From NCBI GenBank assembly GCA_944472155.2, contig OX235271.1, positions 25,862,977 to 25,926,976 of the forward strand: a DNA stretch of 64,000 nt, in the 5' to 3' direction. Source of the stretch: Trichobilharzia szidati (lineage: Eukaryota > Platyhelminthes > Trematoda > Strigeidida > Schistosomatidae). A program made the position numbers and the translations under genes. Numbering within the stretch: the stretch's first letter is position 1; every line of letters starts with the position of its first letter. The notes under the pieces are model-generated. The model made no database searches and was not told where the DNA came from. It was given only the letters and a program-made list of their open reading frames with translations. Of this stretch, positions 11,406 to 22,998 are shown one piece after another.

Positions 11406-11934
11406 CACGTCAATAATATTAGTCAAAAATGGAGATCACTCAATATTTCTGTCGTCATATGTTAGAACTTGCACCTCAATATTTATTCTTTTATTATGTC
11501 ATGACATTTAAAAGTGAAACCTCCATACAAAGGACAGTTCTTCGTCAATTATGTTTCATTTAGTACGCAGTTATAACATAGATTTAACACCTTTCATTGT
11601 GATACTGTGTTGTTTCGGTATGAGGACAAACTCTCATCTGTTATACTGAATGACAATTGGGGAAACTAGAGAATTAGCTGGAACTGGAAATCGCAAGTTG
11701 TCGAATTATGTCTCTGTAGCTGAATAATGAGTGACCTTCACTTGATTTAATGATTTTGTATTTAATCGGCTAGGTTATTTTTCAGTTTGATTTGTTATAT
11801 GTGATTCAACTTAACTGAGGTACATGCTGTTTTCAATTTTACATTCGGAATCTACTTACCTATTCCAGCTTGTGAATAAAATCGTTTCTAAACAAATGTT
11901 TTAATCATGAATTTATTTGTCAAACCACGGTTGT
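11406..11934. other. Unassigned spacer
   Basis: Sequence upstream of the truncated RTE. No motif or repeat was recognised. Confidence 0.45.
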
Positions 11935-12118
11935 TAGATGTCGTCACCAACCAACATAATTTAGAGAGAACATTGGAAACCAGGTAGAAGTGAACAATCG
12001 TTTTGTCATTGTTTCAGACTCTTCATCAGTGTGCACCCACAATCTCACTAGGGATAGAACCTGGCACCTTCAGGTTACGGTACAGAGATCGTTGAAGATT
12101 CAGTCACTTGGGACGGAG
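11935..12118 (-). mobile_element. SINE family B fragment, minus strand
   Basis: Contains a degraded hammerhead region (minus strand CTGATGAAGAGTCTGAAAC) and a tRNA-like part with B-box-like AGGTTCTATCCC. It is diverged from the better copies at 28722-29045 and 60590-60900. The ribozyme stem II is lost. Confidence 0.5.
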
Positions 12119-12194
12119 TTTATTGGCCCTTGAATTTTAACCTTGTCAATTCGTGTTAAAGCACCACTACCTTGAATGAATGAATTTGAAGAGC

Positions 12195-12395
12195 ATTCAC
12201 TTCACCATAACCTAGTGGACCCCACTAACCAGGACGTTTCAATAAGGCTTCAAGACATCCATCCTGTAGCCACTGATGACCTGGAGATTGATGTCGAGAT
12301 TGTGGACCATCCTAGGACGAAACAGCTACTCAGTTCCGCCTGTTTTTCAATGGTATCTCTATCTGGTGTTGATTCCTGACGAAATCCAACAATCG
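12195..12395 (+). mobile_element. SINE family B fragment, plus strand
   Basis: Plus-strand piece with 'ctaggacgaaacagct' (the 3' half of the family B hammerhead) followed by 'tttttcaatggt', matching the tail of the copy at 60590-60900. It lies head-on to the minus-strand fragment just upstream. Confidence 0.5.
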
Positions 12396-12815
12396 AAATT
12401 AAATGAATCCATTTCCCCACAAATCCCTGAATGTTCGTGTATTTGCACTAAAATGTTTATCGGAAGCAGGTCATTCAATGCAGCGGGATTTTATTGCACA
12501 GTTTTTGTTTAAGATATGTATATTAGACGTTAACTATTAATTTTGTGACTGTGTTGGTAGGTCTATACTTATGCTGAAATTGGATTGCATGTACTTAAGT
12601 GAATTCATAAAACCATCTGTCAGTGGCAGTGAACACTGAATATATCATGTACTAGTTGACATTAGACTGAAGAAAAATGAGCAGAAGTATAGTCGTATAT
12701 TATATTAACGTTTATTTACAGACTTCGACATTGAATGACAATTGTAAATCTGTTTCGTTATCGCTTGAAGAATAAACAATCGGGCTGCCCCCACATTTAC
12801 TGTTTTTCTTTCTTT
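12396..12815. other. Unassigned spacer
   Basis: No recognisable repeat or coding signal. A short open frame reading into it from 12276 has no recognisable motif. Confidence 0.4.
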
Positions 12816-13037
12816 TTCTTCACGTTTCCCAGTGGAACATAGAGCTTCAAGCTAGAGGCTTGAAGTTTCTGTAGCAGTGTTTATTCTACAGGATGGGGTT
12901 GATAGCCTCATGCCCAACCTCTCCTCTTCATCAGCATTATCTCTGGTTTAGCAAGGTAAAGGAGTGGGTTGGCTGGGTATCTAACCCCGGACCATGTGCA
13001 TGGTCGGCGAGCCTCCTAACCTCTATGCCAGCAACGC
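12816..13037 (-). mobile_element. SINE family A
   Basis: Minus-strand copy with all three parts: degraded tRNA-like head (GGTTAGATACCC in place of the B box), antisense RTE-leader body (TTGAAGTTTCTGTAGCA and GGGGTTGATAG on the plus strand), and RTE-like tail. The head has lost the clean acceptor pairing. Confidence 0.8.
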
Positions 13038-13904
13038 TGTTTTTCTGCGTCGGTTATAATGCATGATGTTCTGTCTATTAGGCTCAGCCCTGTGAAATCG
13101 GTGATAGGTCCAGTATCTCAGCAATCTGGATATTTGCCACCATCAGTCGGAAGAAATTCTCTTGCACAAAAATGTCTTCACCTTAAATCATTTAACAAGA
13201 CAAATTTTAATTGAACTTTTGGAGCCACCTGTCAAAAATATGTTTTAACACATATAAGCTTTTTTGTATCACCTGCATAGGCTTGCCTCTCCGATTCTTT
13301 ATCCCTCCAGTCAATCATGTTTTACGTATACCGATGAGGATAGGGTAATGGTAGTAATCTATGAATGACTGGATTTAAACGCGACTGAATAACCGTTGCA
13401 ATGACTGTTTCACATCGTAATAATAAGAAACGACAAATTTATATATCCGACTGACAACTTATAAATTATTCTAAGATATTGTATAGAGTATGCCATAATG
13501 AACTGCAGTAGTGTCGCAGAGTTTTGTAGTACTATAAACTGTATTATGTGCCTTCAGTCCTCTTTATCAACTTATAAAATCGAAAGCAGAAATGTCTCCC
13601 AGGAAATGTATTTCCGTTTTAGCAAATTAATATTACAAAAACATTCATTATACCTAATAGTATGCAGAGGGGCTTTAAGCCTGGAATCTAGTCTGCCGTC
13701 TACTTATCAAATAAGATTACTTAACCATTCTAGATGTAATCTTCCCATGACTACAGTAAAGTTTTTGGTTTTACAATACCAACTTACAAATTGTAATAGT
13801 AATAATGATTTAAATACTATTTGTACGCCTTTTTATATTTTATTGCACATAAAAGTAATAGTCCATGCCACACCAGTTGACTACTATTCATTCATATATG
13901 TAAA
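13038..13904. other. Unassigned spacer with a spurious 145-codon frame
   Basis: The open frame 13498-13935 on the plus strand has no recognisable domain. It runs into PLE 3'-end sequence at its own end (VEFGHCGRT is translated from the antisense of the family 5 terminus), so it is not called as a gene. Confidence 0.5.
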
Positions 13905-14270
13905 GGTAGAATTTGGACACTGTGGTAGAACATAATTTCCCATTGGATCAGTCTATACATTATCACCACTGTGATAGAGTATTATTTAACTGGATGACGT
14001 TTTGAGCACAACTTGCTGCTCACAGCCATTTCATGATGCTCAAATGACTTCCGGAATATGTTTAGATAGTTCCATTAGTTCTTGTCCTTTGATTCTAGTA
14101 GTAATTCTATTTTCCTTATTTCTCGTAATGGTATTTCGTCATTCCACTTAGAAGTGTTCGATATACATTCGATGAACAAGAGTCTAACAAATAATCTCTT
14201 GCTTCGTCTAACTACATTACTTTTTAGAACTGTAACGCTGTCCCATCAATAAAAGTACCATATTTACTGA
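13905..14270 (-). mobile_element. PLE family 5 3' fragment
   Basis: The minus strand encodes the family 5 PLE C-terminus: LLFIECISNTSKWNDEI, then WNYLNIFRKSFEHHE, then SKLCSKRH. These line up with LFIESTPNTSNMNES, WNYINEFRKSCDYAD and NELCSKRHQ of 51507-51935. The 3' end follows to about 13905. One stop interrupts the frame. The GIY-YIG catalytic part is missing. Confidence 0.7.
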
Positions 14271-15949
14271 CAGACTGTCTGGTTTCTGAAAATCCTCTGA
14301 AAGTATTAGGTATTAGGATCTCTCAGGCAAACACATTTCCAGTTATTTTGTCAGTGATAAAGAAACTAAGGAAGAAACTCATAATATAATACATTACCTT
14401 CAAGGTGACTGATGGATTCCTTTCAGTACGAAGACCTAGATAGAATACATTAGCTACACCTCACACGTGTGTCTGACATAATCATACAGGATGTTGACTA
14501 GTTCAGGACTATGATCTTTGACGGCAGTACTGCATAGTGAAGGCTTAAAACTTTCGAGAAAACTTCTCGTCATTCAAAGCTGTAGATAAGAAGTGTTGAC
14601 GAGTGCCAATAAACACAAACCTGAAGTAGAAATCACCAAAAATCTTTTTCAAATACTTGTTTATCTCCTTTTTCTGCACTGAAATATAGGAATTCGATCC
14701 ACCCTCGCGTAGATTTTGTCAGAAACCAACATCCCTCAGACAACAACTGAATATTGAGGAATACAAAACAACTGCCGTTCCTGTTCTAAAACTCTTCAGA
14801 AATGTACGCTGATGGCCACTTAGCATCTGTGCTATATCGCGATTCGGTGGTAGTCGGGCTTCAGTGGTGGATGAGTGTTTATTTCCCAAAATGTTGTACA
14901 AGTCAAACTACAATTTAATCTCTCGTAGTTCTGTGGTATTTCCCCTTTCCAAGGCCACACAAATCTTTATAAGATAATAGAGATATACGCAAGTTTAAGT
15001 CTGTTTCCAGTCCAAGTGTTTAAAGATTTCATCACGAGAAAATCAATATTGTGATAAAATAGTGTTTTAATCATGGAAGTAATTAAGTCACGAAATTTCA
15101 TGAAAAAACACGTGCGAAACCAACTGTCAAGATCTATCACAAGCAATAGACTCATAAATTTCCAATTATATGTACCATCAACAAGTAGTCTGGCTATTTC
15201 GATGAATTCCTTTTCACATGACATACACGTTACACTCATATAATTCATAGTGCATTTTCACCGGAAGGATGACAGTCTAAAGTAAGAGACAACTAATTGT
15301 TGAGCAATGACTTGCTTTGATATTTATAAGGCTTATGTTTCAATGACCGGTCTAATAAAATTCTTTCTTATATTTCCTCTTTATTCAACTGATAAAGCCT
15401 CAAGATTCACTACCATGAATCTACTTATGCTAGTTTATAAGACTGACAGAGATTGACTGTCCGTTGAATTAGCCACTTGAACAGATGTGAAGTTAATCAG
15501 TTTTACTTTCATGGACAAAATTCATTTTATTTCGGAATACAAATGGCAGTTTAATGCAAAAATCAAAAGCACTGACACTACAGTTAACAAACATTTTTCA
15601 TAATTGTTAATTAAGATCACTAACAAAATCTTTTGTGATATTAAACGGTTGGAATCAGGTGGTAAGACTCCACAGACGTATGTTTCATGCTCATTTGTAC
15701 TCTTTCAATAGAGTGTTCTATCATCCTCAGGATACCCGACTTCTCCTCAGATGTTTCCATTTACATTAATCACTTCGATGATCTGATACGATACCTCCAA
15801 GCTAACAGAGTTGCGACGGTTAAGCTGTAGAACTTAAATTGATACATTAATCTCGTATAGTTTACCAGTTCACTAGTTCACTCTCCGGTACCAATAAATA
15901 TGGCAAAGAAAATGAAGATATAGTTAGGACACACAGTGAGCAAACTTTG
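14271..15949. other. Unassigned spacer
   Basis: About 1.7 kb without a recognised element. Minus-strand frames at 14719-14901 and 14967-15248 show no family motif. Confidence 0.45.
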
Positions 15950-16172
15950 AGTGAAATCGTTTGAAAGGAAATTATCACAGTTGAATCTGAATAGAAATGA
16001 CGAATTAGGTGATCAACAGTGATGTGGATGAGTTCGTGTGTGGAGGATATGAGAGTTTATGGATAATCGTAGTGCCAGCTACAAAGGACTGCAGAAGACT
16101 TCACAAAGTGGAGAAATGCTGTTGAAGCCCTCTGTTCCACTCGCAAACTAAGTTAGTAACAATAATAATAAC
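15950..16172 (+). mobile_element. RTE subfamily A tail
   Basis: Very short, old 3' end. 'ggactgcagaagacttcaca' corresponds to the AQDRxKW region of the polyprotein. The tail is 'gaagccctctgttccact', then an AAT repeat at 16160-16170. Confidence 0.65.
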
Positions 16173-16924
16173 GGATATATTTCTTGATCACTGACTAGTA
16201 ACTTTTACGGGAGGAACACCTCACACTGTCCTCTGCTTAAATCAGTAGAACCTGATGTTTAATGAGGTCGGGATGAACAGCGTACAATTCTACATAGATA
16301 AAATAGTGAGTTGAGCAATTTTTATGCGTGATCATTTTTTTCCAAACTGAAATACTGTTTTAGACTTCAAAAATTTCTCTTAAGCTGAATTTGCGAAAAA
16401 TCAGTATTATAGCCAATAATAATGATTTGCTTTATTTCAAAACAGTTTCCATGAAAACAAAATCTCATTGCTCAACTGTTTCTTTCTTTCAAAAGTCAAC
16501 GACCAAGATTCTACTAGAATTCTAGTCAAACAATTTATAAACCAATCACACTATCGGAACCATTGGGGGAATTCCAGTGTGTATGCCATAATATCTAATG
16601 GTTCCATTTCTCACAATGCTTCTCAATTTGTAATAGTTTCGCTAGTATCGTTTTGTGAAGATCTTCACCTAGAGATAAGTGATAATTTTAGTGTTAAGTC
16701 TCACCACTCACCTTAGTTTTGACTTCTGTTAAGTAAATGCATTAAAATGAGGCATCTGGAACGTTTTTATAAGTGTCTAAGCTCTTATTTCAGTAAACTA
16801 CTGACATTGAGTCTTGTCAGTTTTGTGAATTTTCGTCAAACTCTCAGTGTTTTTCACTCATTTCCACTCCAAGTGGTACAGAAGTTCCCGGGTTTGAATT
16901 CTGAGAAGCCGTGACTTACTATTG
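16173..16924. other. Unassigned spacer with a CR1-like tail scrap
   Basis: At 16414-16450 'aataataatgatttgcttta' plus 'ttcaaaacag' resembles the minus-strand 3' terminus of the CR1-like family (compare 640-670). The rest is unrecognised. Confidence 0.4.
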
Positions 16925-17027
16925 ACTTGTAATCTGGGCGAGTTTTAGAGGTGCATCAGCCTGGAATCTAACCCAGAACCACGTACGTTGTCAGCGGTCA
17001 TCTCACCAGTGAACCACCGGTGCACTA
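16925..17027 (-). mobile_element. SINE family A head, degraded
   Basis: Only the tRNA-like head is recognisable: minus-strand GTGCACCGGTGGTTCACTGG (A box region) and B-box-like GGTTAGATTCC. Body and RTE-like tail are absent or unrecognisable. Confidence 0.55.
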
Positions 17028-18411
17028 GAATCTGTCTTCTGTTTGGAATAACATTTTGTTCACATGTATCTATCTCCAAGAAGATTGTTTATAAACAAAT
17101 ATTGCTACAAATAGAGTGAACACACATACAATTAACCAAATGCTTGTGAGATTTTGTATACAGCAAAAATGGTATCTATTGATAAATATTTCATTTGGAA
17201 GCATTAGTTGCGATACTAAACAAGAAGCCGGCCTATGATGGAAAGTAATCATAATTCTCCTGCACTTGTCATATGGTTATCATAAAATGGCAGTTCTATG
17301 GAACGCTACAGAAGGATTTCTGAACAGGAGGAAATATGTATCCCGAAGTCTACCGCTAGAGATCATCTTCCAAGATAGCGTTATGTTCATCTTCAGACAT
17401 TGTCAATAATTCCGTACTTGGGGGCCGACATGTCAGCAGAAACAGAGCATTCAGGTCTAATATAACCAATCAAATGAAAAACAAAATTAAATAATTAAAG
17501 AGCTTTTTACCTAGTTGATCAGTTAGCAAGACATTTATTTTTACTTCTAAACATTTTTAGGATAAATTTGTATCTACAATAACATGCGGAATACTTCTAC
17601 ATCCAATTTCTGCCTACACTCCGCCTCTAAAATACTTCAAGAACGATATGATAACGCTTGAACTATTTCAGAACTCGGAGTGCATGTTGTGCTTTACTTG
17701 ACCTGTTTACTGGAAAGCCAAATTATGAAAAAAACTAGAATATTCACTTGGATGGTTCCATTTTTTTCGCCTAATTTAACTACAAACTTGTAAACGATAA
17801 ACAAACTAATTATTGTGAATACGTTATCTTTAATATTAAATAAAGTTTAGGACGGGAAATTGTCAAAAAATGAAGGCAAGATAGATGCAAAACCTATAGC
17901 AGTGATTTATCAGGGTCACATTTAAGTTACCTATAACAGTTCAGGGGCTATCAGGTAGTCTCCATTTTCCCAAATAAATTGATTTGATCAAAATAAAAGA
18001 GGTTAATAGGCCACCTGTTCGACTGGAAAATCAAGACTTTTTTCTACTAAGCACCTGCTAAAGAATGAATGAAACTTGATTAGTTACCTTTTAAATTCGA
18101 CTGAGAATCAGTTCGATAGATGACTAGTAGAAAATGAACTTGGAAAACATAAATGACCTACTTTCAGTATTAATACGTTTGAAAAGAAAGCATTTCTTTC
18201 TTTTACTTCCATCAAATCTAAATTTCAATGAACATTTTTAAAGTAAATTATCGAAAGAAAACTCCTTTCTTGGAGAAATAACTAGGACATTATAAAAAGG
18301 AATTTACACAGATGAGTGCACAGAAATTCATTAAATTGTTCGGTATAAGATTAGTATCGACACTGTACAAACTGATCGATAAACAGGACTCAATATATGA
18401 GCAAGTTACTA
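17028..18411. other. Unassigned spacer
   Basis: About 1.4 kb, AT-rich, with no recognised repeat, RNA or coding motif. Confidence 0.45.
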
Positions 18412-19717
18412 TTATTATTGTTTCCTTTAATTCCTAGAGGAACACAGGGATTCAGCCGTGCGTCTCCATTCCCTTCGGTTCTCTGCTAGAGTCTTCACCT
18501 GGCTCCAAGTCTGCCCACATGCTTTCATCTCCTCTTCACATGACCTCCTCCAAGTCACCCTTGCACTGAAGACCAACTCGCCGCTTCTCATTTGAGTTCC
18601 ACTCGAGCAATGGCTTGTCTAGTGATTTCACTTGGTGGTTTCCTCAGAGTATGGCCAGCCAATCCATCTCCATTTCCTCGTCCTTTTATGTTGCACAATG
18701 GGTTCCTGGTTGGTTCGCTCATTGCCAGAGATCTCTGTTGCTGATCTCTTCTACCTGGCCATCTGACCTTGAGTATTGAGCGAAGACAACTGTTGATGAA
18801 GGTCTGTAGTTTGTTTGAGATGCTTTTTATGACGCACAGTGCAAGTCTCTGATCCATATAGTATCACTGACTGACTTCACATTGGAGTTGAAAATCTGGA
18901 TCTTATTTTTGGTGCTGAGTGCTGTTGATCTCCACACAGACTTGAGAGTAGTGAAAGCTTGTCTTGCTTTTCCGATCCTTGGTTTGATATCCTCGTCAGT
19001 TCCGTCCACCTGTAGTTGAAATGATGCATCCCAGGTAGGTGGGTAAAAGAGGTTGTTTCTTTCAGGTTCCTTCCATTTATACTGATTGTTATCTGTTCTT
19101 ATTGTTTTTGCTGCTGGTAGTGTTTCCCAGGAATCCTCATCACCCCTGTTTTCTCTATGTTCACCTGAAGTCCTATCTTTGGTGCTTCATCTGCCAACTT
19201 GTTGCTTTTCACTAGCATATCTTCCAGTTTGTGGGAAATCAGACATATGTTATCATCGGCGAAGTCCAGATCCTCCAAGTTGGCTTTTTGTGTGAGTCCT
19301 TTTTATGCCTGTCCCCTCATTGTCCACTGTTTGTCGCATTATTCAGTCTACCGCAATCAGGAAAATCTTTGGCGATAGTAGGCATCCAGCTTGTCTTACT
19401 CCTGTCCTCACTTCGAAGGATTCCGTAAGTTTCCCGTTGTGGATTACTTGGCATGCAGCATTGTCGTACAGCTGTGGGATGAGATGTATAATTGTCGGTG
19501 GCACCCCGTAGTAGCGAAGACGTTGCGAAAGCACCTCTCAGTCGACGCTGTGCTGTCAAAGGCCCTTTCAAAGTCGATGAAGTTGAGATAGAGAGGTGAC
19601 TGCCATTCCAGGCTTTGTTCAATGATGATCCGTAATGTGGCGATCTGATCAATGCATTACTTGTTTCTCCTGAATCCAGCCTGTTCCGGTCGAAGTTTTT
19701 CATCCAAAGCATGTTTA
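18412..19717 (-). mobile_element. RTE subfamily B with RT remnant
   Basis: Near-parallel to the copy at 10117-11405: tail at 18412, C-terminus (NKLQTFINSCLRSILKVRW), connector, and RT palm. The 5' limit is about 19717, slightly upstream of the PEQAGFR block. On the minus strand block A is damaged. Block B reads GVRQAGCLLSPKIFLIAVD (19343-19534). The FADD box is broken: its plus-strand complement near 19245-19265 carries a 3-base insertion. Several frameshifts separate the pieces, and no full-length protein is possible. Confidence 0.88.
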
Positions 19718-19734
19718 GATAAGTTTATTTTAAA

Positions 19735-20010
19735 TGTAAAACAGTGATACAGTAATAATAACTGAATGATGTTTCGAGCATAAATTATTGCTCATAATCA
19801 TATCAATGAAGTCACACAGTTTCACAGTATCTTATATATATTTTCCCTCTTTCTGTCTTTCTCTCTGAAACTTTTCCTTATTATTTTTTGTCACTTTCCA
19901 TATCTTCAGTATGGGCGTTATATCATTTCGATTACACGTGTGTGGTGTTGAATCTACAAACAAAGCCTTAGTAATTAACCTGTCTCCATCTAACTACATT
20001 ACTTTTTAAT
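19735..20010 (-). mobile_element. PLE family 5 3' fragment
   Basis: The minus strand decodes, with frameshifts, to the PLE family 5 C-terminus (LFVDSTPHTCNRND-like, then DMIMSNNLCSKHH) and continues into the 3' end near 19740. The terminal motif 'tgatgtttcgagcat' is shared with 9575, 51035 and 52900. Confidence 0.65.
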
Positions 20011-20204
20011 ACTCTCACCCTGTCCAACCCTATTTTGTGATTACATTCTAGTGAATGCAGTGCAATGGCTGAGCTTTTTTCTAGGTTATTTAATCAAGCA
20101 GTTTCAATTATTCTAGGTCTAGCTACAATTGTATATTCTAATAATCTAGTTATCCCCGATCTACTGGTTTGAACAGTCATTGCCACCCTAATTCAAGCCT
20201 GATT

Positions 20205-20335
20205 GAGAGTCCTGAGTAAGGCTTCTGACGGTAGTTCCATTATGGACAAGATTTTAATTTTGATAAATCACACAGTGGAGTGGAGTTACACTCTACCACA
20301 GTGCCCACGTTTTTTATACTTATATCAATATTCTG
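20205..20335. repeat. Two PLE family 5 termini fused head to head
   Basis: The first half (20234-20278) reads 'ttccattatggacaagattt' and then 'gataaatcacacagtg'. The second half (20280-20335) is the inverted partner 'gagttacactctaccacagt' followed by 'gcccacgt'. Both belong to the same 3' terminus seen at 50935-51010, in opposite orientations, with almost no spacer. Confidence 0.65.
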
Positions 20336-20835
20336 ACCGTAGTATTTATTACACAGGCTTTGAATTCTGTATTATTTTCCTTATTTTTCTCATTTTCATT
20401 ACTAATCTTACTTTTTCTATGGCTTTCCATATATTTTTGAATATCAAAATTCATGAGGCAGAACATCCTATTAGGCTAATAGTTGACTTTAAGAACACCA
20501 CTACGTACGACTTATATAAATATTTAGTACCAGTACAATGCGCTATTCTGGGCTAACTAATTCCTGCGTAATGAAATAGAAGCTAGAGGAGAATCAAATA
20601 AAAAAAGATGAAAAAATGATTAGTTTTGACATAACCAGGTTGAACAATAATATCCCTCTATTATTACAGCTCTGGAAGCGGTTACGAATGCAGTGAAAAT
20701 TGATCCTGAACTCGAAAGTATGACTAAGCTCTCAACTGATGAAATAATATTAGGTGTTCAGCCATGTCTAACCTCCACTGCATTCAAATTTCAAAATAAA
20801 CTACATAAACAACTGAATGCAGTGGACAGGATTCA
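20336..20835. other. Unassigned spacer
   Basis: The plus-strand frame starting at 20203 runs through the fused PLE ends into this region and has no recognised domain. Nothing else is called. Confidence 0.4.
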
Positions 20836-21585
20836 AATTTATTATTATTATTCCCTTGCGTTCCGAGTGGAACATAGGGCTTCAACAACAAACCTTCACT
20901 TTGTTCTGTTTTCTACCATCCTCTTCACCTGATCTCTCATCTTTTCCTCACACGATTTCCTCCATGTCAATCTCGCACTGATGACTCACTGGTTGCTTCT
21001 CACTAGGATCCCACTCGAGAAATGGCTTGGTGTGCGATGCCATTTGGCGGCCTCTTCAATGTGTGCCCGATCCATCTCCACTTTCTCCTGCATATTTGCT
21101 GGGCGATCGGCTCTTTGTCAGTTTGTTCTCGGTCAGAATTTCTTGTCGCTGATTCTTTCTGGCTGGCCATTTGATCTTCGGTATGGAGCCAGCGAAGGCA
21201 GCTTTTGATAAAAGTTTGCAGTGGCCTGTTGAAAATCATTTTCGCGACACGCTGGCCAAGTTTCTGACCCGTATATTAGGACCGACTTCCCATTGGTTTT
21301 GAAAATTTAAATCTTGTTTCTTACGCTGAATGCTGAATATTTCCAAACTGGTTTCACATTGATGAAGACGTATCTTACCTTTCCGATCCTGGCTGATTTT
21401 GACATCTTCCTCTGTTTCGTCTGTATTTGAAACGATGTTTCCTAGATAAGTGAAGGAAGTAACCTCTGTTAAATCTCTCCCGTTGATGGTGATTGGTGCT
21501 GGCTGTTGTTGTTGTTGTTGCTATTGATTGGTTATCTTCATCACCTCCGTATTCTCTGTGTTCACCTGGAGTTCGGTTTTCACAG
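20836..21585 (-). mobile_element. RTE subfamily A, 3' part
   Basis: The minus strand runs from about 21585 to the tail at 20836. It contains the connector with a Gln/Asn-coding stretch, then RPLQTFIKSCLRWLHTEDQM, then RRKWRWIGHTLKRPPNGIAHQAI. The tail on the plus strand is 'ttcccttgcgttccgagtgg'. The 'WLHTEDQM' variant is shared with the decayed copies at 130-522 and 35455-35965, suggesting a distinct older lineage within subfamily A. The RT palm is missing. Confidence 0.85.
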
Positions 21586-22167
21586 TTGCAGATATAGCAG
21601 ACATTACTGAGCAGATCACTAAATTATGCTGTTCTGTTTGTGTGTCATGTGGAATTCACTCAATCAGGTAATAATTCCTCAAATATAACCGACACAGAAT
21701 GTAGTGACGCTACATTATAAAGGAGTTTATATATATATATATATGTCGTACCTTCCTCCTTTATTTTCATTTAAAGATGACATTGAACTCTTTGGCATAA
21801 CTAATGGCTAACTGATCTTATCTTTTCCTGTTAATCTGTAGGATATAATGACAAATTTATGGGAATTCAGCAAGTGGTTTAATTATCGTGCTATTTTTAC
21901 GACTACTAGCAAAATAGCTATACAGTATCAATCTATAACTGTAGATGTAATAATATAGACAGAGTAAAATATTTTCATTTAATCATTAACTGCCTAAAAC
22001 GAATGTCCCCTTCTACATTAAATTTTGTCTGTGAGGATTATATAACCTAACGAGCACTTTTCATAAAACACACAGATTTCACTGAGTATTCACTGTATTT
22101 CAAATCGAGCTCAGTTGGACTGAAATACTGAAACTATTATCATATTATCTAAGTAAGTATACTGTGT
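21586..22167. other. Unassigned spacer with a TA microsatellite
   Basis: A TA run lies at about 21729-21747. The remainder is unrecognised AT-rich DNA. Confidence 0.5.
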
Positions 22168-22398
22168 GTGCGTCGGTGGCATAGCGGTTAGGACGCTCGT
22201 CGACCATGCACATGGTCCGAGGTTCGATCCCCGGCCGACGCACTCCTTTACCTCACTAAGCCAGAAATAATGCTGGTGGGGAGGAAAGAGTGGGCGTGAG
22301 GCTAGCAACCCCATCCTGTAAAACTAAACACTGCTACCGAAACTTCAAGCCACTAGCTTGAAGCCCTATGTTGCACTGGGAACGTGAAGGAATCAAAA
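22168..22398 (+). mobile_element. SINE family A, best copy
   Basis: About 230-base tRNA-derived SINE. The head (22168-22243) has perfect 8-bp acceptor pairing GTGCGTCG/CGACGCAC, a pol III A box TGGCATAGCGG at 22177 and a B box GGTTCGATCCC at 22221. The body contains 'ggctagcaaccccatcctgt'. This is the antisense of the RTE subfamily A leader, whose plus strand shows TTGAAGTTTCTGTAGCA and GGGGTTGCTAG at 24230-24290. A small hairpin CTTCAAGC/GCTTGAAG (22343-22364) joins the body to the RTE-like tail 'gaagccctatgttgcactgg', followed by an A-run. Expected to be transcribed by pol III and mobilised by RTE machinery (inference). Confidence 0.9.
22177..22231 (+). promoter_or_regulatory. Internal pol III promoter (A and B boxes)
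   Basis: TGGCATAGCGGTTAGG at 22177 and GGTTCGATCCC at 22221 match tRNA A- and B-box consensus. The spacing of about 44 bases start to start is within the range seen in tRNA genes. Confidence 0.8.
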
Positions 22399-22770
22399 AA
22401 AGTATACAGTGTAGCAACACGACTTGCATCCTATTCATGAGTATACGTGATGCTATTTTTGATGTTTCCATTTCCTTCGGATTCTTTTACTTAATAATTC
22501 ACTTCGAGATAATGAGTTAAATGTTCCTTTCACACCAAATACTACAATAAAATTTGGCTAGTGTAGAGTTTAAAGTTAAAAATCGGTGTAGTGCACAGAT
22601 TGTTTGGATCTGCAGAAAGCCTAGATTCCATATTTGTGCTCCTTAAAATGTATTAGAAACAATGGTATACACAATATTCAAACGTTAATCACAGATTTTC
22701 TGAGAACATTGAATAAAACGAAACCACTTGAATTCACTGAATTAACTATCATATAAAATGTATTTTTTTA
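22399..22770. other. Unassigned spacer between two opposed SINEs
   Basis: The two family A SINEs on either side are in opposite orientation with tails facing each other. The 370 bases between contain nothing recognised. Confidence 0.45.
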
Positions 22771-22998
22771 TTCCTTCACGTTCCCAGTGGAACATAGGGC
22801 TTCAAGCTAGAGGCTTGAAGTTTCTGTAGCAGTATTCATTTTTACAAGATGGGGTTGCTAGCCTCATGCCCAACCTTTCCTATTTACCAACTTTTAATGA
22901 TGGCTTAACGAGGTAAAGGAGTGCGTCGGCTGGGGATCGAACCCCGGACCATATGCATGGTCGGTGAGCATCCTAATCGCTGTGACACCGATGCACCA
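22771..22998 (-). mobile_element. SINE family A
   Basis: Complete three-part copy on the minus strand. Head with GGTTCGATCCCC B box, antisense leader body (GGGGTTGCTAG on the plus strand), tail 'gaagccctatgttccact'. The acceptor pairing is partly lost (GGTGCATCGG at the start). Confidence 0.85.

Noticed and set aside
13498..13935. 145-codon plus-strand open frame as a gene
   Set aside because: No domain, AT-rich random-like composition, and its last codons read through the antisense of a PLE terminus.
22168..22243. Functional tRNA gene
   Set aside because: The acceptor arm and boxes are good, but the same head is followed by the same body and RTE-like tail in at least six other places, so it is a SINE head. 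No convincing anticodon stem was found.
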